A stretch of 49,993 nucleotides of DNA, taken from NCBI GenBank assembly GCA_032718475.1, contig JAUCBJ010008894.1, forward strand, positions 1-49,993. Reading direction: 5' to 3'. The notes beneath the pieces were generated by a model. It was not told the DNA's origin. It did not search any database and saw only the letters and a program-made list of their open reading frames with translations. Source of the stretch: Nemertoderma westbladi (taxonomy: Eukaryota; Xenacoelomorpha; Nemertodermatida; Nemertodermatidae). This document shows positions 19,456 through 30,728 of this stretch, in pieces (position 1 is the stretch's first letter; the number at the start of each line of letters is the position of its first letter). A program made the translations under genes and the position numbers.

Positions 19456-21105
19456 ATCTGCTATACGAGTTCACCAATATTATAATGAGTTTATATATTT
19501 ATTAGGCGAGCGGGCGTCGCTGCCTACTTCTCCCTTGCCCCCGGACAGTGTGAGATTCTCAGCGCCGATGTACCGCTGTCGCTGTACTTTCGCCAACGAC
19601 GTAGCCGTACAACGACAACGATAACCGGCACAAGTCACTCCACTGTCCGTCCCAAAGGCTTAGATGTACTTCAGGTTTTCCTTGGAGAGTTAGGTTACTT
19701 TCACGATTGCGACTAGCTACTGTAAACACACTTTAGCAGTAACATTCACCTATAAACTCACAAATACCACACAACTGGTCACAACTACGCACATTCGGGC
19801 CATTTGTCCGTTAGTCAATGCCTTCCAGAATGTCACTGTATTATTATGTATCCTTGGATACTAGCAGTGCGCTATTTATTCCCTATGCTATTCAATGGGA
19901 CAAGCTTTCTATTGTTCTTTTAACTCAATTCTAATTCTAGCGTGGTTGTTGCTATGGTGACATTATGTAAAGCTAGCGGTAGAATTAGGGTAATTCCCAT
20001 GCATACAGATCTGGGATGTTATTTAATAGTAATTCTTTAATAGTCAATATCCCCTTTATACATGATTTTATGAATTTTATCGGCTATTGACTATACATTG
20101 GAGATTCTCGCATACAAATACACTTAATAGAGTGAATCTCCGCTCCCATGATCTATTAATTAATGGAATTTTGGGAATGTTATAAATTGTATAAAAATGG
20201 CAATTTATTAAATTCATTAAAAGGCATGAATTTAAATTTATTCCCTGAAATTTTATTATTTGATAATTAAATGGACATATTTTGAGTCTAGAACATGTCT
20301 GGGGACACAAGATCCTTAATTCTACGAAAATTGTCCTTTTAAGAATATCGGTAAATGCTACGATATCTTAATTGACTAGAATTGTTGAAGGATCTGAATT
20401 TTACAGATTTTGATTTGTTAGATTTGCAAATATTAAATAATTAATATTTGAGATGGGCACCGATTTATTCCAGAACTTGTCTGGGGACGTTAACCACTGA
20501 TTCTAGAATTTGTCTTTCAAGTATATCGGTGGGTGCCGCGATATCTTAATCAACTAGAATTACAGATGGTCAAAGGGTTTAACAGATTTATTTTGCGTTA
20601 TACGCTACTGTTAAAGGGACATCACGCTACTATATGTATTATTTAATATACGGTATGAGAGCAATATCGCACGAAGCAATGTCAGTGTGAAGAGGCAAGT
20701 CGTTTCCAAGGTCTACCCAGAGCTTGGTTTAGCCGAGACACGAGGATCTGAACTTTGCATTCCTAATACTCTGCCTACCAATAATACTTGAATATAGTAG
20801 TGGCTTCATTGTACTTTAATAAGTACGGACATTTCATCTTACTGTAGTTACGTATTTATAATATAATACGGACAGTAAGGAAAGAGAAAAACACTTGTTT
20901 CTCACCGTCACACTAAATATAATATAAGTGATTACGTACGCAATAAACACGAACATATTGCACTATTCTACTAAATAATCGCTAAATAATATTCTACTAA
21001 ATTAAATAAAACGATTATAATAAAATTACATAGTAATACATACATAAATATAAAAATAATAAAATAATATAAAATAATAGAGTCACACGCCCACTCCGAA
21101 CGATA
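19456..21105. other. Gap between ORF1 and ORF2 of the LTR element
   Basis: 1.65 kb without a long ORF, where the integrase core would be expected in a complete BEL/Pao element. It contains an imperfect tandem duplication of about 182 bp: 20290-20390 resembles 20475-20570, each copy with TGTCTGGGGAC and GATATCTTAAT motifs. The 19500-19700 segment is GC-richer and ends just before ORF2. No residual integrase motifs were found. Confidence 0.6.
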
Positions 21106-24100
21106 TTAAGTTGGGGAGTGCCTAGATGTGGGTTGGATTAGGGAAGTGGTCGTGGGAAGAGTTTCTTGCCTTCCATAGTTTCCGGAGAGTTCTCTGTCTC
21201 TTTCCAGTAAACATAAACGACCGACTGGGTGATTGAGTCGCTGCATCCCGAATACAATTCCAGGTTTCCTCTTCGTCCTGGAATAGTGACGATAGAAACA
21301 TCGCTCAAAGTATATGACGGCGTTACAAAGCCGATTCCAGGAGCTATAGTGGTCCGTCGCTCCCTGCAGGAGAGGTAAGAGTCCCTGCGAGACGTCTGAT
21401 GTTCCAGAGCTCCAATCGCTCCCTCTGATCTTCATGAAGGATCCACTCGCGGTGGGGAGGTCCAGATCCACGGCGTCGTCCCTGGCAGTATGTAATACCG
21501 ACAGATCTATCCCGGGTTCAAATAACTCCGATCCACCCGTCCGGGTTTTAGGTTTGACTTTCTCCGCTCCCTTGGCTGGTCTAATCTCAGTCGGAGTAAG
21601 ATGGGGAGGCCATTCATCCTCCTTACTCAGGAAGTCGGGTTCACCTAACCGGTCTGGAGTATCTGTCAGTTCTTGAGGAGTTGCTCCTCTGGAAGCGATG
21701 TCGGCTATATTCATCGTCTTGGGGCAATATCTCCATTGATCTACATTGGAGTTAAGATTGTCATTATCTGAGGAGTGTGGTGTTCCCTCAGTTGGGTCGT
21801 CTCCCTCACTAGTATCATCTTCCCATTCACTCACCTGGCAGACGCGATCTTGAAGCAGTCTTTCTCTGAGCGTTCTTCGGGAAGGTCCAGTAAGGTACCA
21901 ACCTACTCTAGTTCTTACCGCATAGGTCTGAAGTGGTTGCGGTTGAGCAGGTCGTTTCTCCAATGTCTCCAGCGCCTCATGCGCGTTTTGACCGATTAAT
22001 ATTTGTACTCCAGGATAATCGGTGTCGAATCTAGGAATGTTAAGTTGTTGGGCATGATCATCTTCGTCCCAATTATAAGGTTCCACTTGGGTGGTAGCGA
22101 AGTTCTTTATTGCCACCATCTTGACTGACCTTATACTGTGTTCTCCTAGTTTATCCTGTGGAGTGGACAACTCACCTATATAATAGTCGGCAGTCACAGC
22201 AGATTTCCAAACCTGCATGATCCCTGACATGTTTAGCTTGGTTCGGAACTTGGGTTGTCCAGCAAAGATGTCTTCAGCTAGTTCTTTATCGATGAATGTT
22301 CCTGTGCTGCCGGAGTCCAGGAGGGCGTTCACTATATAGCTCTTCTGAGGTCCGTGGACCCGTAACTGGACTACAGGAAATTCTCGGATTCCTACATTTG
22401 AAGTTGGCGCTTTCCAAGATTGTTGTTGATCTGAAGTAGTTAGGGTGAGGTCGCTGTCTGTGTCTTTCTCATACATGAGTGCTCGATACACTGCGGTGGT
22501 GTTTATTAAGTAACAGGATTCGTTTTGGTCGGAGAACTCGTCCGTATAGAATCCTTCCATCTCAGATTGATCAGTGTCGTTCATATCACTGAATTGGACA
22601 TGTAGTTCGGAATCACTCACCTGACTCGGACTATTTCGCTCGAATTCAGTGTGCAACAAGATATGATGTTTTGCACCGCACTTTGCACACCTTGCGTCGG
22701 AGTAACAGGTTCGCCGTTGGTGTCCTCGTCTGAGGCAATTATAACACAACCGCTTATCCCACATGACTTCCCGTCTCTCTTTTAATGATTTCTTTAAGAA
22801 TTCATCGCACATATTCAAGCGGTGGGGCCCGTCGCACAGCACACATTTGGGTTTGATGTTACTTACTTTAACCTGTGCTATGTGGTGCACATTCGTTCTT
22901 TCCTCGGGCTTTCTCACCTGAATTCTCTTGGGAGACGTAGGAGGAGTTTTTCTTACCTGTTCTCTCCTGTCATTGGTTCGAGACTTGAATTTACTTACCT
23001 GGTCTTTAGGCGTTTTATTGACATAATAAGATCTTTCAGTGTCTTTCCCGCTATCCTCTCCTTGAGAAGTCTGGCTTTCGCCGTCGTCTGTATAACACAC
23101 TGGTGTTACCCTTCTCCTAGAAACGGGTTTCTCACTTACCTTGTTTTCCAGTGTCTTCTCTCTGGACTGTCTTAGGAGCTGTAATTTCACTTCTCCATCT
23201 AAGAATGACATGAGATCAGCCATGGTAGGGTCTCGTCGTTGTTGTTCCATCATATATAACACTTTCTTATCCCAGCGTGTACCTACTCCACCCTTCGGTA
23301 AAGTAGAAGCCACTGCTCTAATAACCATAGCACTCTGATACTCATGAGACTTACCTAGCCAATCTAATTGTATGCAGATCTCCTGAATCTCATCGGAAAA
23401 CTCTATAATCCCGCTGCTAATAAACTTTCGGGGCGCTACCAACTTTGCATACAAATACCCAGCTATGTTATTCCTATTACCATACCTGATGTTTAGTGTA
23501 TCCCAAACTTGTCTTAATCCGTCTGGATGTCCAATAAACTTTAACGCCATTAACTTGGGAGATCCTTCCAAGCACTCGATGAGGAATCTAAGTTTCTCTC
23601 CATTAGACAGTACAGAGTTCTGTATGTTATCTTTGTAATATTCATTAAAAGGTAACCATTTCATCTCATCTCCATTGAACTTGACGATCTCTCCCACCTT
23701 CACCGCTTGCCGGGCTTCGGTTCTAGCCATTTGACGCGTAAAACTTTCTTGGGCCATTGTGTTATTTAATATCGAGTTATCGGTATATAAATTTCTGGGA
23801 TTATGATCAGTTCTATAGGGAATGTCATTATCAACAGGTCTATAATTACCCTTAATAGGGTTCACTATAGGAGTTTCTACTTCGCTAGCAGTATATATGC
23901 GTGTAGGCTCCACACCTTGCGCATGAGATACTTCAGACCTAACAGGTTGACACATTGTTACTGAGGGTGGTGGTATACCTCTTTTTGTATTTACTAATTT
24001 ATCGCATTCTAGCGCGATACTTTGCTGCACTTCTTGCAACTCTAGCCTACTTTCCCTTACTGTGCCCTTGAATTGCTGAACCGTCTCCTGCATCTGCCCG

Positions 24101-25332
24101 AGCAGGAGATCCATCCCCCGCCGTCTCTCGTCCAACCATTCGACCGCCGAAGCGGGAGTCGCCAACGTTGTAGCGGGCGGACGAGGGACAACGGGCGACA
24201 AATCAGGAATATTTCGCTCGGGGTCCAGGACCTGAACTGTCTCCTGGGCAGTTCTACTGGGCACAGGTAGCTTAGTGCTATGCAGAGGGAATTTAGAGGT
24301 AGCTTCAGGGAGCACAGGTGTGTCTATCACCGAAGGGGTGATTTCAAAAACAGGCCTAATTATTTCAGGCTCATCTACTATAGTAGGGAGTCTTTCTATT
24401 TTAATTATTTGGTCTGTGGGTTCTGTACTGCCTAAGTTGGTGTTATTTAGTTGCCTTCTAACAGCTGGAGGCAAATCAGGCAATTTCTGACGGTGGAATG
24501 TTCTTTTACGTCTGCTTAGACGAGATCTATTTCCTTTGCCTTCAGTATCGGTGGTATCGCCTTCTTCAGATGATGTATATCCCTGTCTTTTGGGAGTAGA
24601 TCGATTCATCATCTGCATATTACTAGCTGTTAACTGTTTATTTATGCAGTCTTGATTCTCCTGAATGTTTTCCAATTCTAATTGGGTGATTTCTTCAGTC
24701 GCTCTCCGTTCGGCTTCGGCCACTTTTGCCTCTGCCGCTGCTTCTGCCGCTGCCGCTTTTCTTTCTGCTTCTGCAGCTACCACTGCTGCTTTCTTTCTGT
24801 CTTCTATACGTTTTTTCTTTACTTGTTCTTCTTGGACTCGTGTCAGGCGGAGTTGTTCATCAAATTTAGCCTGATTCGCAGCCCTCATTTCCACATCGAT
24901 GGCATCCAACACACGCTGAGTTCCTTCGCTATTAGGGCTAAGTCCATCTAACCTTCTCCTCAACTCGTCATCACCTAAAAAACGTTGATAGTCTGACAGA
25001 TAGATGTCAATGGCATCCCTCTTATGCGGTTTCTCTGCCGTCGCTTCACTTTCCACTTGGGAAAAAGTAGCGTCTGTTGATTCTCCATGGGTGGAGCGCT
25101 CCTCCAGCTGAGCTTTCCACTGAGCTGTTCCTTGAACTTGGCGACTCACCCGTTGAAACCAAGTCTTTACGGCAACTTGCAACGACGTGTCTTGTCTTCT
25201 TTTAGAAGCCTCTTCAAAGGCTGATAATATTAGCCTGATTCGCAGAATTCTTTCTCTAACTTGATAAAGCAGTTGTCCCTGCTCTTGAGGTCCTTGGGGT
25301 TGTTGAAACAGTTGTTCTTCTAATCGCTCCAT
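21106..25332 (-). CDS. LTR-element ORF1: BEL/Pao Gag-protease fused to a pol remnant, no reverse transcriptase
   Basis: An intact 1408-codon ORF. Residues 1-540 are a long N-terminal extension with an Ala/Glu/Lys coiled coil (about 160-215) and a basic patch (SRLSRRKRTFHRQK). A BEL/Pao Gag domain (DUF1759 type) spans about 545-690. Zinc knuckles follow: C830-C833-H837-C842 and C863-C866-H871-C876, plus a CxxC-HH motif at 882-890. The aspartic protease motif is LLDSGSTGTFI with catalytic D1006. After a GWYLTGP segment the frame runs directly, near 1160-1197, into a sequence typical of the far end of BEL/Pao RNase H (IADIASRG) and a short pre-integrase segment (SSWNRL). All of reverse transcriptase and most of RNase H are absent, without breaking the frame. 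The last 30 or so residues look out of family register. Confidence 0.9.
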   Translation of the reverse strand: MERLEEQLFQQPQGPQEQGQLLYQVRERILRIRLILSAFEEASKRRQDTSLQVAVKTWFQRVSRQVQGTAQWKAQLEERSTHGESTDATFSQVESEATAEKPHKRDAIDIYLSDYQRFLGDDELRRRLDGLSPNSEGTQRVLDAIDVEMRAANQAKFDEQLRLTRVQEEQVKKKRIEDRKKAAVVAAEAERKAAAAEAAAEAKVAEAERRATEEITQLELENIQENQDCINKQLTASNMQMMNRSTPKRQGYTSSEEGDTTDTEGKGNRSRLSRRKRTFHRQKLPDLPPAVRRQLNNTNLGSTEPTDQIIKIERLPTIVDEPEIIRPVFEITPSVIDTPVLPEATSKFPLHSTKLPVPSRTAQETVQVLDPERNIPDLSPVVPRPPATTLATPASAVEWLDERRRGMDLLLGQMQETVQQFKGTVRESRLELQEVQQSIALECDKLVNTKRGIPPPSVTMCQPVRSEVSHAQGVEPTRIYTASEVETPIVNPIKGNYRPVDNDIPYRTDHNPRNLYTDNSILNNTMAQESFTRQMARTEARQAVKVGEIVKFNGDEMKWLPFNEYYKDNIQNSVLSNGEKLRFLIECLEGSPKLMALKFIGHPDGLRQVWDTLNIRYGNRNNIAGYLYAKLVAPRKFISSGIIEFSDEIQEICIQLDWLGKSHEYQSAMVIRAVASTLPKGGVGTRWDKKVLYMMEQQRRDPTMADLMSFLDGEVKLQLLRQSREKTLENKVSEKPVSRRRVTPVCYTDDGESQTSQGEDSGKDTERSYYVNKTPKDQVSKFKSRTNDRREQVRKTPPTSPKRIQVRKPEERTNVHHIAQVKVSNIKPKCVLCDGPHRLNMCDEFLKKSLKERREVMWDKRLCYNCLRRGHQRRTCYSDARCAKCGAKHHILLHTEFERNSPSQVSDSELHVQFSDMNDTDQSEMEGFYTDEFSDQNESCYLINTTAVYRALMYEKDTDSDLTLTTSDQQQSWKAPTSNVGIREFPVVQLRVHGPQKSYIVNALLDSGSTGTFIDKELAEDIFAGQPKFRTKLNMSGIMQVWKSAVTADYYIGELSTPQDKLGEHSIRSVKMVAIKNFATTQVEPYNWDEDDHAQQLNIPRFDTDYPGVQILIGQNAHEALETLEKRPAQPQPLQTYAVRTRVGWYLTGPSRRTLRERLLQDRVCQVSEWEDDTSEGDDPTEGTPHSSDNDNLNSNVDQWRYCPKTMNIADIASRGATPQELTDTPDRLGEPDFLSKEDEWPPHLTPTEIRPAKGAEKVKPKTRTGGSELFEPGIDLSVLHTARDDAVDLDLPTASGSFMKIRGSDWSSGTSDVSQGLLPLLQGATDHYSSWNRLCNAVIYFERCFYRHYSRTKRKPGIVFGMQRLNHPVGRLCLLERDRELSGNYGRQETLPTTTSLIQPTSRHSPT

Positions 25333-25950
25333 GGAGCTGAAGAATCCCTGTACGTTTAATGGGTTTTGTCAATGTTTGAAATAAATGTTATTATTTCTGG
25401 GGAGTAATCACTACACAAAGCGGTGCGCTTTCAGTGAAGTGTTACTTATAGGACACTAAAACAAATAATACTAATTTACCTAAGTTACTTAATACTACAA
25501 ATTACTTACAATTCGGGTGAGATTACAATCTCTAAATAAACACAAAAATTTACAAAAAACACAAAATACGAATTTTCAGGGTAATTTTACAAGAAGTCTA
25601 CAAACCAGCATAACAAAGGGTTAGAATTCTGGTTATTACAACGGACAGGGTACTGCGGTATTTGAAAATAATACGTAGTAGTAAATACACTGCGTTGTCC
25701 AGATAGGAAAATACCACCGCCTGACGACCTATAGCCGTATCGCTATAGGTACTACGTTATGTATCACGGAGTGTTCCTACCTAGAAGTTAATAGAGCTAA
25801 TCGAACGTGCCTATCAACCACTTTACAACACAAATATAATGCCTACACTAATTACTTTCGGAAAGCACTGTACACTAAACCCTAAATTAGGTACGAGTAC
25901 TTGTACAACATATAATCAGTAGTTAAATATACTTGAACAGCTAAAAGAAC
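25333..25950. other. Leader (5' UTR) of the LTR element, ORF1-proximal part
   Basis: 618 bp with no ORF, between the ORF1 start codon and the nested hAT. The last eight bases, AAAAGAAC (25943-25950), are the left copy of the hAT target duplication. Confidence 0.6.
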
Positions 25951-27649
25951 CAGTGCCGGATTACCCAATGTGCACAGTGTGCACGTGCACAGGGGCCTCC
26001 ACCACTGAGGGGCCTCCACCACTCAACACTCAAAAAATTATGAAAAAAATAAACAGAAACTTACACTACATATATACAGTACTGTTTTGCTAACTGTAGC
26101 TATGGCAGATCAATCAGCAGACTGACACATCGAAAAGAAACGAAATCAAATATGAAAAACGTAAAGAGAGGAGACGCAAGGAATCTGCGGCTATTGCGGC
26201 AGGAACACAGCCACTCAGCCGCACTTACTGTACAGCTTTCTTTGAACCAGTGACAGGGGCAGCAATAAGTGAAGTTGAGAGTGACGACGGTTCGGAATCG
26301 CAATGTGATGCTGGCTCCTTTATTTACCAGGTACGGACTTGGACTGTAAGGTCCAAGAGGGAGACATAGATGTGCAGCAAGATCCAGTAAGCAACCGAGG
26401 GTGGACTCTCTATAGCCGAGGGGCACTTGTATAATAACTAATAATCACGAACCCCCTCCTCTTATAATATATAACTCTGTAGTAGTCAGTAGCAGTAGTA
26501 GTAATGTAGTAGTAGTAGTAGTATAAGTAGTAAGTAATAGTAAAGGAGATCGGTTTAAACCAAAGTGATAAAGTATCATTATTATATAACATAATCATAT
26601 AGACAAAGTAGAATAAGATACAGATTCATAATTATTTTATCAAACTCATCTACTACTTACTTCAATGTGCCAATTGTAATAATAATTAAACATTACTCTG
26701 ATTACGCTGGGTTTGGCCCCATAAGATATTATACTGACGTATTTTATATCAATATATCCATGCGAGTAAACAAGAAGTGAAGTAAATGTTTATTATTATA
26801 GTTTTAGAAATTGAATGATATACCCAAGATAGTGAAATAGATAATATACAAGAAATTGCCATTTGAACAGATATATCAAAGCGGCGTCTTTAGTATAATA
26901 CCGTAATAGTATCAATTAACTCTGTTATACAATGTAAATATACTAAATCTATTTATAAATATATTATGAGCCCTACATTGTATATTTCTCCTACAGGTAG
27001 ACAATGTAGTATGTTAAAACTTGATATAATTTGGTATAATGTATAACATATTACAAATAAGACTGAGGCAGCTAAACTATATTGCAAAGAAATCAAATAT
27101 CCTAAAGTAATATACTAGACCCCCCCTCCACCCTATAAATAGTGTTCACCACCTACCCCACCCACCGCCCTTATTACTTCATAATAATGAAAGATAGTAC
27201 TGGCGCTCCGGTCACTCCGTTCCCTCCGCTGGGGGGGTTAAGTGGTAGGTTTTGACACTATGCAAAATCCGAGCACAGAGTTAGAAGCGCAATGGATAGG
27301 CGAACATTTCTTGCAGTGAAAGTATTTCCATACCTATTATAGTTTTCGAGACAGTCAGACATGAGTAGCTAAAATTTGAATTTTTTTCGGTAAAGTCTGA
27401 TTTCACCTGTACCTGTCATCTGAAATATGGATTGTGATATATCGTTAGATGCGGGTCCACTAATTGTACATTCACATATTTTCAAGGAAAAAATTCGATC
27501 AAGGGTTTTCGAAATATTTTCGAATTACCGGAAGCAGACTTTGGACGACCATATCTCCGGTACCGGTAGGCCTATTGAGTCGAAATTTTTTTTAATCTAC
27601 TTAGAACACTCCAGTTAATGTTTTTTAGTTTGAAAGTTTTGCCCCAAAA

Positions 27650-28770
27650 TGCTCAGAAGTAATTTCGAAAAAACTGATCATTTCGCGATCATGATCTTTT
27701 GACCCCCTAGAATTGAACTTTTTTATGGTCAAATTTTGGCTACCCCCCCTAATTCGAGGGTCAGGAATCTTTTTTAATGTTAAGTTTTTTCATACGGTGA
27801 ACTCACAGGACTTGGTCTTCGAAATAAAACCGAAAACATGATCTTTCCTGATCATGGCCAGATCAAATCGCTTTTTGAAAATTTTGAAATGCTCAAAAGT
27901 TGCCCCTTCTTAATAGAAGTCGATTAGTAAAAAAAAAATCGGGGGTCTCAAACAAAGTTTTCGAGAAAATCGGGAAAAACCGAAAAACACGATCTTTTAT
28001 GATCAGGAAGCATATCTCGAGAACTGGTTGCCCGATCGAGCCAATTTTTTTTTTAATCAACTCAGAATAGACCATTGCACATTTCTTACAATGAATGTTT
28101 ATTAGAAAAATGCTTAGATTCGATTTTAAATATACTGATCTTTTCGCGATCATGATCTTGAGTTTTGACCCACTAGACTTGAACTTTTTTATGCCCAAAT
28201 TTTGGCTACCCCCCATAATTCGAGGGTGAGGAATCTTTTTGTGATGTTAAGTTTTTCCATACGGTGAACTCCCAGGACTTGGTCTTCGAAATAAAACCGA
28301 AAACACGATCTTTTCTGATCGCGGCCTGATCAAATCGCTTTTTGAAAATTTCGAAATGCTCAAAAGTTGTCCCTTCATCATAGAAGTCGATTCGTAAAAA
28401 AAAATCGGGGGTCTCAAACAAAGTTTTCGAGAAAATCCGAAAAAACTAAAAAATCTGATCTTTAATGATCAGGTATCAGATCTCGAGAACCGGTTGTCCG
28501 ATCGAGCCAATTTTTTTTTTAATCGACTCAGGGCGGCGTTCTGAACGTTTCCTACAGTAATTGTTTATATCCAAAATGCTTAGTTACGATTTTACGAAGT
28601 CCGATCTTTGCGCGATCATGATCTTGCATTTTGACCGGGAAGAATTCACTTTTTTTAAAATATTTTAACGGGAATCATGACTAATGTGGGGTCGCTGAAT
28701 CTTTTTGTAATGTTAAGTTTTTCGATTGGAGGAAGCCTTGAGTGTCCGCTCCCTGATCAAAACTGATCTT
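27650..28770. repeat. Tandem repeat of about 462 bp inside the hAT
   Basis: The marker CGCGATCATGATCTT recurs near 27684, 28145 and 28610, giving periods of about 461 and 465 bp. Two nearly full units and a partial third are present, with a weaker match upstream. The units are unusually rich in GATC (several per 100 bp, often paired as GATCNTGATC) and share runs of A around TCGGGGGTCTCAAAC. Confidence 0.8.
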
Positions 28771-29130
28771 TGCTGATCACGGTCAAGATCTTGATCGGGC
28801 AACTTCAAACTCGAAGTTGTGAAGGTAAATCCATATGCTGCCTATCGATTGGCGCCGGTCCCAACTCCGTAGCATTAGCCGTTTTGGCTGTAGCTCCATA
28901 GCAACGTGGTTGCTAGGGAAGCGGACTTTTTGACTCAAATTGGCCCTAGCCGGAGAACCGTAGACTTTTTTAACACATTATGTATGGCGAAAAGTTGTCT
29001 GGATAAATTTTGAGGGGGGTCTAGGAACATCCTATTGTTCGTTTTCGCTTAGTTGCTGAGATCCTCTCGTCCCCCAAATCCAAGGATTCTATAAAGGCAT
29101 TCTGCTGGACTAGTTCCATGGCCGGAATAG

Positions 29131-29433
29131 TGTCCAGAGACGGAACCTAAAGTCCTGCTTGTAGAATGTGGTGTCGGCCTGTGGCCAGATAAACTTACTG
29201 GCGTTCAAATTGATGCTGTGGTTAACTTGGATGTGTCCAAGCTACAGCATGCGGATCCAAAGTCACTTGAACTCTCCGCAGTGCAGACAGTTCAGAAGTA
29301 GGGACATTCAGTAGCTCGGAAGTGTGGTGTGAACATGTTTGAACGCAAGCTAAAGAACACAAAGTCTTCCAAGCGCACATGGTTGTGCTTTAGTCCATAT
29401 TATACACGACTTTGCGTCTCGCAAGGCTCGTAA
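29131..29433 (+). pseudogene. Coding-like fragment with an internal stop, inside the hAT
   Basis: A 101-codon reading frame with a single TAG at 29299-29301. The translation is protein-like (VLLVECGVGLWPDKLTGVQ, then CGVNMFERKLKN) and ends at TAA 29431-29433, with AATAAA at 29446-29451. This looks like the 3' end of a gene, either degenerated transposase or a captured host sequence. I cannot assign a family. Confidence 0.35.
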
Positions 29434-29619
29434 AGTTGTTTTCTAAATAAAGTACTATACGTATATACTGGTTAGATTCTTTTTTGTATTATTATTCTTT
29501 GTTTTATTATAATAATCGTTTAAATCTAAATATATCTCTCTATCTCTGATCGATCAGGGGCCCCCACCAATCATGTGCACAGGGGCCCCCACCAGGCTTG
29601 ATCCGGCTCTGAAAAGAAC

Positions 29620-30728
29620 CACGGCATCTGCTGGAGTGACCGGTGCACAAAATCACCAGTCTTTACCTACGCCAAGCAGCCCGTGTAGTACCGGGGTTAA
29701 TTTAACTATAGCGGTATGTATAACAAACACAATTATTGTAGGAACAAACTTGGGGAATGAATGTTGCGAATAATCGCATAAACTCTGAATAATAAATATT
29801 ACGCTACGCGTACAAACCACTCAAACAAAATGCAGACCAAACACTGGCAGACTACTATCAAGCCTAAATAAACTACAGGACATGCAGACTCCGAAATGAT
29901 TAGGTAGTATGCGTTCTAACCCAGTAGTACGACTTATTCTTTAGATGGGGGTTTACCTTACAGCATTGGCTGCCCCTACTTCCTAACCGTTCTTTATCGG
30001 ACAGAGGCTCTACACACACTGCAATCCGTTCAGACCTAATAACAGCCAGACAACTATCCAGCCTACAAATTATCTAAATAAATATTATACGCTACCTGTA
30101 CAGACTACACAAACAAAGTACAGACTAAACGATGGCAGACTACCCTCAAGCCTAAATAAACTACAGGACATGCAGACTCCGAAATGATTAGGTAGTATGC
30201 GTTCTAACCCAGTAGTACGACTTATTCTTTAGATGGGGGTTTACCTTACAGCTTTGGCTGCCCCTACTTCCTAACCGCTCTTTATCGGACAGGTGATCTA
30301 CACACACTGCAATCCGTTCAGACTTAACAGCAATCAGACAACAGCTCAGCCTACAAATTGTCTGTACAATATGATCAGGCTTACACGCCTTCTGTTCAAT
30401 ACTGGCCTACAAACAAATAAAACTGACAGAAATAAGTAAGCTCCAAAAGAAACAAGGGGTGTACAGTCCCTAATCTCTTAAACAGCCTACCGGTATACAA
30501 TAATCAAATCGAATAATACTAATGTACTTATACGGGAAGTACCGGTTAGGACAGTTAGGCCTACGGACCTACAGAAGTACCGGTTCTGGCAGTTGGACCT
30601 ACGGACCTACGGCAGTACCGGTTATGGCAGTTGGGCCTACTGACCTACAGATGTACCATTCAGGTTTACCGGTTGACCGGTACTTTCAACTTTATTGCTT
30701 ACTGCAATAAAGAAGCTATATCCGTTAT
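29620..30728. repeat. LTR-element leader, LTR-proximal part, with a 288-bp tandem duplication
   Basis: The segment from about 29801 is repeated from about 30091 (for example AGCCTAAATAAACTACAGGA at 29861 and again at 30149), with a stretch of some 140 bp nearly identical. 30540-30660 holds a further short tandem repeat around GGACCTACGGACCTAC. No ORF. Confidence 0.85.
30717..30728 (-). promoter_or_regulatory. Candidate primer-binding position complementary to the LTR
   Basis: On the element's sense strand the 12 nt directly after the 5' LTR are ATAACGGATATA. They do not begin with TGG and do not look like a tRNA 3'-end complement. They are perfectly complementary to TATATCCGTTAT on the sense strand of the 3' LTR (14649-14660). 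The pairing begins exactly at the first base after the LTR. Confidence 0.45.

Larger units (their letters stand above)
25951..29611. mobile_element. hAT-type DNA transposon nested in the LTR-element leader
   Basis: Terminal inverted repeats CAGTGCCGGATTA (25951) and, on the other strand, CAGAGCCGGATCA (ending 29611) are followed internally by GTGCACAGGGGCC-type sequence on both sides. The 8-bp target duplication AAAAGAAC is at 25943-25950 and 29612-29619. Both features fit hAT. The interior has no intact transposase. Near 26100-26260 the plus strand reads as a basic stretch like a hAT transposase N-terminus but is broken by stops. 27660-28770 is a tandem repeat, and 29131-29433 a coding-like fragment. 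Confidence 0.9.

Noticed and set aside
26100-26426. 108-codon minus-strand ORF in the hAT
   Set aside because: Opposite-strand shadow; the plus strand is the one resembling a decayed transposase N-terminus.
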